DNA of 44,452 nt from Bacillota bacterium (GTDB taxonomy: Bacteria; Bacillota; Bacilli; Alicyclobacillales; Alicyclobacillaceae), in NCBI GenBank assembly GCA_027336365.1, contig DAHWFY010000005.1:1-44452 (forward strand), in the 5' to 3' direction. The notes under the pieces were generated by a model that was not told the DNA's origin, ran no database searches, and saw only the letters and a list, made by a program, of their open reading frames with translations. Both the position numbers and the translations under genes were made by a program. Positions 34,838-41,574 of this stretch are shown piece after piece; position 1 is the stretch's first letter, and every line of letters begins with the position of its first letter.

Positions 34838-34906
34838 TAACCAGTAAATGCAGTTGCGTGGATTTACATCCCTCGCTGGTGCCGCTAACAGCGGCATGGC
34901 GGTCTA
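34838..34906 (+). repeat. 69-bp interspersed repeat family A, copy A2
   Basis: TAACCAGTAAAT...GGATTTACAT gives a short GTAAAT/ATTTAC hairpin. TGCCGCT-AAC-AGCGGCA gives a strong second hairpin, and GGTCTA closes the unit. Same length and orientation as A1, A3 and A4. Confidence 0.85.
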
Positions 34907-34918
34907 TTGCTGATTGAA

Positions 34919-34956
34919 GTTCTCGAGCAACAATGCAGTTCTCAGGCAACAATGAG
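34919..34956. repeat. Imperfect tandem duplication, 19 bp x 2
   Basis: GTTCTCGAGCAACAATGCA is followed directly by GTTCTCAGGCAACAATGAG. A third, degenerate unit may follow. It lies upstream of the small membrane ORF; no function is evident. Confidence 0.65.
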
Positions 34957-35047
34957 GCTTTCGGCAAACTGAGTTCAAAATTCTTTCAAGGATTTCTTGC
35001 AGCAACCAGTGTATGATGAAAAACAAACGAGGATTGGAGAAAAGTTC

Positions 35048-35224
35048 GTGCGCAGACAACAGTTTGTGGCCCTGTCATGGATACTCATGTGGATTGGCGC
35101 CATTGAAGTGGTAGCCAGCTTTCTGGGCCACTTCTGGTTCCAACTGCAATTTCAATTTACGTCGGTCTTTTTTCTCCTATTGCTGATTGGCTTAGCTATT
35201 TATTTGATAACTCGCATTGTCTAA
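35048..35224 (+). CDS. Small membrane protein, 58 aa, unrecognised
   Basis: The frame MRRQQFVALSWILMWIGAIE... has a basic start and two hydrophobic stretches (about 8-27 and 36-56), suggesting a two-helix small membrane protein. GTG 35048 has GGAG at 8 nt; the ORF-track TTG 34997 has none. I do not recognise a family. It is on the opposite strand from its neighbours and converges on divIVA. Removal of MITE B2 would place its stop about 20 bp before a strong hairpin terminator, which supports a real transcription unit. Confidence 0.55.
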   Translation: MRRQQFVALSWILMWIGAIEVVASFLGHFWFQLQFQFTSVFFLLLLIGLAIYLITRIV

Positions 35225-35227
35225 AAG

Positions 35228-35428
35228 GAGTTGTCTGAAAAGAGGTCAGAACTCTCCAGCGCATTTCCGCGTCGTCGCCCAAAATGTTCTCCCTCACGGT
35301 CCGAAAACGTACGGCACGAGGACTCACGCTGGTCTAAACGCTCTCCACTGAGGGTAGACCCAGTACACATTTTGGGCTAACCTCCTCGTACTGAGCGGGT
35401 CTGACCGGACCCCTTTCCGAACACGCAC
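35228..35428 (+). mobile_element. MITE-like repeat family B, copy B2 (201 bp)
   Basis: It starts GAGTTGTCTGAAAAGAGGTC and ends CCCTTTCCGAACACGCAC, with a perfect 6-bp duplication TAAAAG at 35222-35227 and 35429-35434. The left TAAAAG includes the TAA stop of the small membrane ORF. The interior CCAAAATG/CATTTTGGG pair is conserved. It fills most of the 315-bp gap before divIVA. Confidence 0.85.
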
Positions 35429-35441
35429 TAAAAGAAATACG

Positions 35442-35495
35442 TAACCGGAGTGCGATGTGCAGTTTTGAAAAACTCTGCACATCGCACTCCGGTTA
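35442..35495. terminator. Bidirectional terminator between divIVA and the small membrane ORF
   Basis: A perfect 21-bp stem (TAACCGGAGTGCGATGTGCA plus G, 35442-35462, with 35475-35495) encloses a 12-nt A/T-rich loop. On the minus strand it is followed by ACGTATTTCTTTT. It lies 45 bp after the divIVA stop. Confidence 0.85.
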
Positions 35496-35539
35496 ATCCC
35501 CATCGAACCCACGAGACTAAGCTCACTTTGCAGACCGTT

Positions 35540-36073
35540 TCAGGAGCCATTCATTCCCTCACTCTTTCCTGCCTCTGCAAAAATACCGTTTGTGCCACTC
35601 TTCTTTTCCATGTCCTGACCGAACTCCTGCCAATCCCCCGATTCCAACATCTCCAGTTGTGCCTGAATGAGAGAACGAAAACGGGCTCGATAAATCGCAG
35701 CGTGTCTCTGCACTTCCTCGACTTCCATGGCGATTTTTCGCGACTTGTTCAGTGCCTCACTGACAATCCTATCCGCATTCTTCTCCGCTTCTTTGAGTAT
35801 CAACTGAGCCTCTTTGCGAGCGTTGTTTTTCACCTCCGTCGCCGTTTCTTGAGCCACAATGATGGACTTACTGAGACTCTCCTCGATATTGGTAAAGTGC
35901 TTCAGCTTTTCATTCACACTTTCAATCTGTTCTTCCAATTCTTTGTTTTGCCGAATTAAGGCCTCATAATCCTGGATAACTTGTTCCAGAAAGTCATCCA
36001 CTTGATCCTCATCATATCCTCGAAATGAACGTCCAAATTCCTTATTGTGAATATCAAGGGGTGACAACGGCAT
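35540..36073 (-). CDS. divIVA: Septum/pole-localising protein DivIVA
   Basis: The 177-aa protein has the membrane-binding N terminus MPLSPLDIHNKEFGRSFRGYDEDQVDDFLEQV with its FGR(S)FRGY turn. A long coiled coil follows to about residue 145, then a short tail (KKSGTNGIFAEAGKSEG). It recognises negatively curved membrane at septa and poles. ATG 36073 follows TTAGGAGGTG; the ORF-track start adds three residues. It lies downstream of ylmH as in B. subtilis. Confidence 0.96.
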   Translation of the reverse strand: MPLSPLDIHNKEFGRSFRGYDEDQVDDFLEQVIQDYEALIRQNKELEEQIESVNEKLKHFTNIEESLSKSIIVAQETATEVKNNARKEAQLILKEAEKNADRIVSEALNKSRKIAMEVEEVQRHAAIYRARFRSLIQAQLEMLESGDWQEFGQDMEKKSGTNGIFAEAGKSEGMNGS

Positions 36074-36090
36074 CCCCAACACCTCCTAAG

Positions 36091-36152
36091 TTCGACAAAC
36101 CATACCGCGATATTTCGTGAATCGACAAAAATTCCCTAAATTGAATTCGACG
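36091..36152 (-). promoter_or_regulatory. divIVA promoter with three Spo0A-box-like sites
   Basis: On the minus strand TTGTCG (36123-36128), 18 nt and TATGGT (36099-36104) form a SigA-like promoter. Three sites resemble the 0A box TGTCGAA: CGTCGAA (36146-36152, upstream), TGTCGAT (36121-36127, over the -35) and a perfect TGTCGAA (36091-36097, just after the -10). All three have the same orientation. Placement over the promoter would fit repression, but this is inference. Confidence 0.5.
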
Positions 36153-36188
36153 TTTGGTCGATAATCTCCTGCTCAAACCCCGATTGAA

Positions 36189-36986
36189 TTAACCATCATC
36201 CGGTTCTAACCGCGCCAACAGCACCCCCACATTTACCCATTCCCGACCTTTTCGGGAAGTACCCGTTGCCTCTCGTACCAAAATTCGTCCAAATCCCCGG
36301 ACGGAAATCATGTCATTTTCCTGTACAATCTCATCCGGTTTTGTCCATTCTACAAAGTTGAGCTTCACTTTACCCTGTCTGACTGCGGTCTGAGATTGCT
36401 CCCTGGAGTAGTGGCAAACCTGAGCAAGAACCGCATCCAAGCGCAAAGACGCCACGTTCACCCGCTTCCATTCATACTCCGGCGGCAAAAACGCACCCCC
36501 TTTGGACAAACCCAAGAAAATCTCATGGCGTCCCACCTGTCGCCACTCGGTCATCAAAAAGGAGGTCAGTTCCTTGCATACTGCCACCAGAGCCCCTGAG
36601 GAGGAAACTTCGATATCACCCGTCTTCCGTCTGTCTACTCCCGTACCCAATAAAGCACCCAACACCGCACCGTGACTCAAGGTTCCCCTGTCTAATCGTT
36701 GCACCTGTAGAACATTTACCTCAAAGTCCGCTTCCTGTGGTTGCCAGTCGTCTGGCATAATGAGCCCCCGCTGCCGCTCTGCCCCCTCACCACCGCCAAA
36801 CCACGTCACCACCAGTCCGCTGTGACGGACAATGGCTTGCACCAAAAACCGCTCACGGGGATTTAAAAAATCTGTGCGGTACCACTGATGTCCACTGGCT
36901 ACCGTCTCGGTCCAGTCCATTATTCGTCGAATGAAACCCTGTTCTTCCCGACGCGCCCAGCCAAAATCCAAATGTGCATTGGTCAT
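36189..36986 (-). CDS. ylmH: YlmH, S4-domain RNA-binding protein
   Basis: The 265-aa protein has an N-terminal domain typical of YlmH (RREEQGFIRRIMDWTE) and a C-terminal S4 domain (RLDAVLAQVCHYSREQSQTAVRQGKVKLN). In B. subtilis YlmH has been linked to ribosome-associated quality control as an RqcP-like factor, from recall of recent literature. ATG 36986 overlaps the yggT stop (ATGA). It lies between yggT and divIVA. Confidence 0.93.
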   Translation of the reverse strand: MTNAHLDFGWARREEQGFIRRIMDWTETVASGHQWYRTDFLNPRERFLVQAIVRHSGLVVTWFGGGEGAERQRGLIMPDDWQPQEADFEVNVLQVQRLDRGTLSHGAVLGALLGTGVDRRKTGDIEVSSSGALVAVCKELTSFLMTEWRQVGRHEIFLGLSKGGAFLPPEYEWKRVNVASLRLDAVLAQVCHYSREQSQTAVRQGKVKLNFVEWTKPDEIVQENDMISVRGFGRILVREATGTSRKGREWVNVGVLLARLEPDDG

Positions 36987-37276
36987 GAATTAATCCTGAC
37001 GAGTAAATTCACCAACACAGCAAGCACACCCTGACGGATAAAGAAGTACGCGACAAGTGCTACGATGTAAGATAGATCCAGCATGATACCGCCCACTCGT
37101 AAAGGAGGAATGATGCGACGAAAAACCGCCAAATAAGGTTCGGTTAAGCGGTGTAACCAATGACCCACCTGTGTGGATTCCAGATCTGGAATCCAAGAGA
37201 TGATGGCAACCGCAATCAGTATGTACCCGTATAGCGCCAGAATAACTTCAATAATATTCAATAATACTGTGTACAC
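36983..37276 (-). CDS. yggT: YggT-family membrane protein (YlmG)
   Basis: The protein of about 97 aa has two YggT-type membrane units: NIIEVILALYGYILIAVAIISWIPD and LDLSYIVALVAYFFIRQGVLAVLVNLL. The loop motif LTEPYLAVFRRIIPPL lies between them. GTG 37276 follows AAGGCGG at 8 nt; the ORF-track GTG 37294 has none. It belongs to the division gene cluster. The sepF gene that normally precedes it is missing. Confidence 0.92.
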   Translation of the reverse strand: MYTVLLNIIEVILALYGYILIAVAIISWIPDLESTQVGHWLHRLTEPYLAVFRRIIPPLRVGGIMLDLSYIVALVAYFFIRQGVLAVLVNLLVRINS

Positions 37277-37345
37277 GCCCACATCCGCCTTCACACAAGA
37301 TAAGTAGTTGCTGCCAACAAATCCCCAAAGTAAAGCATACCATCC

Positions 37346-38041
37346 TTATGACGACTCCGTACTGACCATCAAACGACGCCCGATACGAATCATAGTGGCG
37401 CCTTCCTCCACAGCGACAGAAAAATCCTCGGACATGCCCATGGACAGTTCTGTCAGTTGTGGATCTCCCAAATATTGTTGTAGCCGTTGCAACCATTGCG
37501 CCAGATCCCGAAATACGGGGCGCACCACACTAACATCCTCGCTGTGCGGAGCTATCGTCATTAATCCGCGTAAAACTACCCCTGGCAGTCCATGCACTCG
37601 TTCTGCAACTTCTACCAATTTCTCTTGCGGCAGACCAAATTTTTGCGCCTCGTCGGCGATGTTCACTTGCAACAGAAGCTGAATCTGTCTGCCTTGTTGG
37701 GCGCAGCGTCGACTGATCTCAGTCGCCAAGGCCACCGAATCCACCGAGTGAATCCAGGAAAACCGCCGCACCACATCTTTAACCTTGTTGGCTTGCAGAT
37801 GGCCGATAAAATGCCAAGTAAATTTTTCAGATTCTGCTGTTGAGAGCATTTCTCGAGCATGCTGCCAGCGATTCTCACCCAAGTCCGTAATTCCGGCCTC
37901 GGCCAGAGCCAGCAAAGTTTCCGGTCCCACCATCTTGGACACGCCAACGAGGTGTACCTGTCGAGGATCTCGACCCACTCTTTGACAGGCCCGCGCCACC
38001 TCGTTTCGAATCGATTGCAACCGCTCTTGATATCCAACCAT
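37346..38041 (-). CDS. yggS: PLP homeostasis protein YggS/YlmE (PLPBP)
   Basis: The 231-aa protein is a single TIM-barrel PLP-binding protein with the lysine in LVGVSKMV, LGENRWQ, WHFIGHLQANK, QVNIADEAQKFG and the C-terminal LSMGMSEDFSVAVEEGATMIRIG. It buffers pyridoxal phosphate and has no known catalytic activity. ATG 38041 has GGGGAG about 11 nt upstream. MITE B3 lies just upstream. Confidence 0.95.
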   Translation of the reverse strand: MVGYQERLQSIRNEVARACQRVGRDPRQVHLVGVSKMVGPETLLALAEAGITDLGENRWQHAREMLSTAESEKFTWHFIGHLQANKVKDVVRRFSWIHSVDSVALATEISRRCAQQGRQIQLLLQVNIADEAQKFGLPQEKLVEVAERVHGLPGVVLRGLMTIAPHSEDVSVVRPVFRDLAQWLQRLQQYLGDPQLTELSMGMSEDFSVAVEEGATMIRIGRRLMVSTESS

Positions 38042-38100
38042 TCCTGCAACGACTCCCCACTTGCAAACCTAGGTGTCTGTCGAACAGCATTTGATAATAG

Positions 38101-38369
38101 AAGTTGCCCGGAAAGGGGTCAGAACTCCCCAGAGCTAGGCGTTATTGTCACCCAAAATGCTCCTTCATGGTCCGGAAACGTATGGCATGGGGGTCCCCAC
38201 CCGGTCTAAACTCTCCCCACTTGGGAGAGCAGCCCAGTGCGCATTTTGGGCTGACTTCCTCGTACTGCTTGAGTCTGACCTAACCAGTAAATACAGTTGC
38301 GTGGATTTACATTCCATGCTGATGCCGCTAACAGCGGCATGGCGGTCTAACCCCTTTCCGGACATGCAC
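38101..38369 (+). mobile_element. MITE-like repeat family B, copy B3, with nested repeat A3
   Basis: It starts AAGTTGCCCGGAAAGGGGTC and ends CCCCTTTCCGGACATGCAC, with flanks TAATAG/TATTAG as a near-perfect 6-bp duplication. Length is 269 bp; without repeat A3 it is about 200 bp like B1 and B2. It occupies most of the 367-bp gap between pgeF and yggS. Confidence 0.85.
38281..38349 (+). repeat. 69-bp interspersed repeat family A, copy A3, inside B3
   Basis: The terminal inverted repeat of B, expected as TCTGACCCCTTTCC, is split here into TCTGA and CCCCTTTCC by a full-length A copy with a few flanking bases. This shows that A moved into an existing B element. Confidence 0.88.
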
Positions 38370-38408
38370 TATTAGTGAATTCCATAGCAGGACCGAAAAT
38401 CCTGCTTG

Positions 38409-39242
38409 TCAATCCTCTCTCACCAATCGTATGACGCTCACGAGGCGACCGGTTCGACCTGAAGACCGTCTGTAAGAAAAGAAATGATTGGGGTGACAGG
38501 CGGTGCACTGACCCACATCCTCAATCTGTTCTTCGGGAACGCCACAGTCCATCAAGTCAGAGCGAATGCAGGCCTGCAGACTAAGCAGAAAGTGTTCTGG
38601 TGTCCCAACAATCCGTCCACTGGGAATGAGGACGGAAGACCCGAACTCCTCTCTCACCTCATCAGCCACATCACTGCCTATTTCGTAGCAGCACTGGCGA
38701 ATGGATGGCCCTAGGTAGACATTGAGGTCGCTAGGCCTCGTGTCAAAGGACTGTTTCATAACAGACACCACCTCCCTGACAACGTGGCCGACCGTTCCCT
38801 TCCAACCAGAATGAGCGACTCCTACAGCCGCCCGGTGGGAGTCATAGAAGAGCACAGGAACGCAATCGGCCGCCAGAATGCCCAGTGTTAAACCAGGGAT
38901 ATTGGTCACCAGACCATCCGCTCCCGGTACGGAGTCTGCCGCAGTAAAAGCACCCCGTCCCCGGTCCTTGGCGGTGACCCGAACCACCTGTTGACCATGG
39001 ACCTGCTGAGCCATTACCCAGTCCTCCAAGTTTCCACCAAGCACTCGAGTACACCGCATACGGTTAACGGTCACCCTTGCCGGATCATCTTCAACGTGAA
39101 ACCCGGTATTCAGAGAATCCCAGGGTTTTTCGCTGACACCTCCGCTACGTCCAAAACAAGCGGCCCGCACCCGCCCATTTTGAGCCCATTTAGGGAACCA
39201 CAATTCCATCCCCCCCGGTCCCTCCCACCATGGTTCTGCCAT
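38409..39242 (-). CDS. pgeF: Multicopper-oxidase-like purine nucleoside phosphorylase (PgeF/YlmD, DUF152)
   Basis: The protein of about 277 aa has the His-Cys-His metal site in AQQVHG, AADCVPV and AHSGWKGT. The C-terminal ACHPNHFFSYRR completes it. Family members act on adenosine and other purines and have been linked to peptidoglycan editing. ATG 39242 follows GGGGAGG at 7 nt; an internal ATG (MELWFPKW) with GAGGGACC is a possible alternative. It belongs to the ylm cluster. Confidence 0.92.
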   Translation of the reverse strand: MAEPWWEGPGGMELWFPKWAQNGRVRAACFGRSGGVSEKPWDSLNTGFHVEDDPARVTVNRMRCTRVLGGNLEDWVMAQQVHGQQVVRVTAKDRGRGAFTAADSVPGADGLVTNIPGLTLGILAADCVPVLFYDSHRAAVGVAHSGWKGTVGHVVREVVSVMKQSFDTRPSDLNVYLGPSIRQCCYEIGSDVADEVREEFGSSVLIPSGRIVGTPEHFLLSLQACIRSDLMDCGVPEEQIEDVGQCTACHPNHFFSYRRSSGRTGRLVSVIRLVRED

Positions 39243-39276
39243 TCTCTTCCCTCCCCATTCTAAAACCATCTTACCC

Positions 39277-39345
39277 TAATCAGTAAATACAATAACGTGG
39301 ATTTACATTCCCTGCTGGTGCCGCTATCAGCGGCATGACGGTCTA
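39277..39345 (+). repeat. 69-bp interspersed repeat family A, copy A4
   Basis: TAATCAGTAAATAC ... TGCCGCT-ATC-AGCGGCATGACGGTCTA matches A2 and A3 over the full 69 bp. It lies in the 168-bp gap between ymxH and pgeF. Confidence 0.85.
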
Positions 39346-39367
39346 TTTTTATAAATTCATCCATTGC

Positions 39368-39396
39368 AAAAGAAAATCCCGCAGTTTTGCGGGATT
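39368..39396 (-). terminator. Intrinsic terminator after ymxH
   Basis: On the minus strand AATCCCGCA-AAAC-TGCGGGATT is followed by TTCTTTT. It starts 15 bp after the ymxH stop. It separates ymxH from pgeF. Confidence 0.88.
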
Positions 39397-39410
39397 GGTA
39401 AAATTGCTTA

Positions 39411-39704
39411 TCAGTACCCTCCGGTTCCAGTCTTTCCCGAATGGGTGGGCAAGTAGTAACCCGTTTCTCGGTTAGAACGAAGGTCTACCAAAATCACATC
39501 TGATCCAATTTTCACGATTTGGTTCCACCCAATGACCCAATCCTGCCCCCCTCCTACCATGCCAAAAAAGCGACTTTGCCCAGGAATGATAATCGCCCGA
39601 ATCAGGCCGCTATCTGTATCAATCTCCAAATCACCAATGGAACCCAACCGTTTACCGTCACCAACATTAACCACGTCTTTTGCCTGCAGATCGGATATCC
39701 GCAA
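39411..39704 (-). CDS. PRC-barrel sporulation-cluster protein YlmC/YmxH
   Basis: The 97-aa protein MRISDLQAKDVVNVGDGKRLG with DLEIDTDSGLIRAIIIPG and DWVIGWNQIVKIGSDVILVD is a YlmC/YmxH PRC-barrel protein. Function is unknown. TTG 39704 has AAGGGCGGG at 9 nt and gives the usual family start; the ORF-track start adds 12 residues. It lies after sigG as ylmC does in B. subtilis (without ylmA). Confidence 0.9.
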   Translation of the reverse strand: MRISDLQAKDVVNVGDGKRLGSIGDLEIDTDSGLIRAIIIPGQSRFFGMVGGGQDWVIGWNQIVKIGSDVILVDLRSNRETGYYLPTHSGKTGTGGY

Positions 39705-39790
39705 TGTCAGGTTCCCGCCCTTCTCATCACGAATGCGCACCTCTATTCCATGATATGTTGAAACAACGAGAACTTGCCGTCTAATCTCAC

Positions 39791-39860
39791 GCTAAACCCC
39801 CGTGCCCCTGCGGGGCACAAGATTATGGTGAAAATAACCGGACGGCTATTCCCCATCAAA
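39791..39860 (+). repeat. Interspersed repeat family C, copy C2
   Basis: GCTAAACCCCC, hairpin GTGCCCC-TGC-GGGGCAC, ATGGTGAAAATAACCGGACG and CCCCATCAAA match C1. The terminal ATCAAA covers the sigG stop codon (39856-39858). Confidence 0.7.
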
Positions 39861-40635
39861 CCTGCACGTGCTTTTGCATGCGGTGAATGGCGGCCTTTTC
39901 CAAGCGGGAGACTTGAGCTTGTGAAATTCCAATTTCCTCAGCAACCTCCATTTGTGTTTTTCCCTCGTAGAATCTCATAGATAGAATTTTCCGTTCCCTA
40001 TCTGTAAGCTTACGCATCGCTTCTCGAATCGCAATCTCCTCTATCCACGACTTGTCCATATTTTTGTCGTCATGGATTTGGTCCATCACGTAAATTGGGT
40101 CCCCCCCATCATGATAAATGGGTTCGAACAGGGATACCGGGTCCTGAATGGCGTCCAAGGCAAACACCACTTCTTCTTTCGGCAGCGACAATTCCTCTGA
40201 GATTTCTTGTACCGTGGGTTCTCGTAAATTCCGATTGGTCAACTGATCTCTGACTTGAAGAGCCTTGTAAGCAATATCTCGCAAGGACCGACTGACGCGA
40301 ATGGGATTATTGTCACGTAAATATCTGCGAATTTCGCCGATAATCATGGGCACGGCGTAAGTTGAGAAGCGAACGTTTTGTCCCAAATCGAAGTTATCGA
40401 TGGCCTTCATGAGTCCAATGCACCCTACCTGAAACAAATCATCCACAAATTCTCCACGATTGTTAAACCTCTGAATGACAGACAATACCAGACGCAAATT
40501 ACCGTTTACCAACTTTTCCCGAGCCGCCCCGTCTCCTTGCTGTAATTGTGCGAACAATTGACGCATTTCCGCGTTGTTCAACACAGGCAGTTGAGAAGTA
40601 TTGACACCACAAATCTCTACCTTGTTGCGCTTCAC
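39856..40635 (-). CDS. sigG: Sporulation sigma factor SigG (SpoIIIG)
   Basis: This late forespore sigma factor (259 aa) is almost identical to B. subtilis SigG in EICGVNTSQLPVL, VDDLFQVGCIGLMKAIDNFD, IIGEIRRYLRDNNPIRVSRS and EEIGISQAQVSRLEKAAI. GTG 40635 follows GAGGGGG at 7 nt; the ORF-track start adds 15 residues. Its own promoter candidate lies in the 189-bp gap after sigE. The TGA lies in the end of repeat C2; length is normal. Confidence 0.97.
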   Translation of the reverse strand: MKRNKVEICGVNTSQLPVLNNAEMRQLFAQLQQGDGAAREKLVNGNLRLVLSVIQRFNNRGEFVDDLFQVGCIGLMKAIDNFDLGQNVRFSTYAVPMIIGEIRRYLRDNNPIRVSRSLRDIAYKALQVRDQLTNRNLREPTVQEISEELSLPKEEVVFALDAIQDPVSLFEPIYHDGGDPIYVMDQIHDDKNMDKSWIEEIAIREAMRKLTDRERKILSMRFYEGKTQMEVAEEIGISQAQVSRLEKAAIHRMQKHVQV

Positions 40636-40711
40636 GGCCGTTCCCCCTCGTGCTGACTGACGACGCAGCGAGCCAACCAAAATACAACAACTGGCAGCCT
40701 AATGTCGTCCT

Positions 40712-40740
40712 CAGTATGTCCGAGAGATATGAAGTTATAC
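40712..40740 (-). promoter_or_regulatory. Candidate SigF-type promoter of sigG
   Basis: On the minus strand GTATA (40736-40740) is followed after 14 nt by GGACATACTG (40712-40721), which fits GGnnAnAnTR. Spacing is a little short. In B. subtilis sigG is SigF-dependent, which supports the reading. Confidence 0.5.
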
Positions 40741-40824
40741 GCCAGGTTTACCGCCGAATGGATTCACTTGAAAGAACAGGATAGTCCCTAAAACAAGGAA
40801 CGTTGAATTTAAATTTTTTCCCTC

Positions 40825-41574
40825 TCACATCAGGCGATTAAATTCCTTGCGCAACCGCTTAATGATTCTTTTTTCTAATCGGGAAATGTACGACTGGGAT
40901 ATCCCCAATAAATCTGCAACATCCTTCTGGGTCATCTCCTCAGACCGACCTAACCCAAAACGGAGCTCCATAATTTTCCGCTCACGTTCAGACAACTTTT
41001 CCAAAGCGTCGTAAAGCATTTCCTTGTCTACCTCATCCTCCAAGTCACGATAAATGGTGTCCGGTGCAGTTCCCAACACATCGGACAACAGTAGTTCATT
41101 CCCGTCCCAGTCCACGTTAAGAGGTTCATCAAAGGACACCTCGGATTTAAGTTTGTTACTCCTGCGCAAAAACATCAAAATCTCATTTTCAATGCACCGT
41201 GATGCATAAGTCGCCAGTTTAATCTTCTTATTTGGGTCAAAGGTGTTGACTGCTTTAATCAGTCCTATGTTCCCAATAGATACCAAATCCTCGATGTGCA
41301 GCCCCGTGTTCTCAAATTTTCTTGCAATATATACCACGAGACGCAAGTTACGTTCAATCAACATGGCCCTGACGGACTCCTCACCTCTGGGCAACAGACC
41401 AAGCAGATACTCCTCTTCCTCCTTGCTCAAAGGCGGTGGTAACGCTTCGTTTCCACCTATGTAATAAATTTCATCGGCGCTGCCTGCGATTTTCACCCGC
41501 ACTTGAATCCAGAGTAGGCGCAGCCGTATGCGCAACCGGGTGCTGAGTCCCGGATGGGTTACCGTGGTTTTCAA
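40825..41574 (-). CDS. sigE: Sporulation sigma factor SigE precursor
   Basis: This mother-cell sigma factor is made as inactive pro-SigE and cleaved by SpoIIGA. The 249-aa protein contains [52 protein letters not shown] and [24 protein letters not shown] 41574 ([20 protein letters not shown]) has GGGAG at 8 nt. ATG 41583, nine bases upstream, has GGGAG too close. The pro-sequence is basic and amphipathic, slightly longer than in B. subtilis. The 5' end overlaps spoIIGA by about 104 bp. Confidence 0.95.
   Translation of the reverse strand: MKTTVTHPGLSTRLRIRLRLLWIQVRVKIAGSADEIYYIGGNEALPPPLSKEEEEYLLGLLPRGEESVRAMLIERNLRLVVYIARKFENTGLHIEDLVSIGNIGLIKAVNTFDPNKKIKLATYASRCIENEILMFLRRSNKLKSEVSFDEPLNVDWDGNELLLSDVLGTAPDTIYRDLEDEVDKEMLYDALEKLSERERKIMELRFGLGRSEEMTQKDVADLLGISQSYISRLEKRIIKRLRKEFNRLM

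Noticed and set aside
34527-34847. 106-aa ORF across B1
   Set aside because: Repeat-derived, no homologous reading frame kept open in B2 or B3.
34838-39345. Family A repeats as a CRISPR array
   Set aside because: Copies are kilobases apart, without regular spacers or cas genes.
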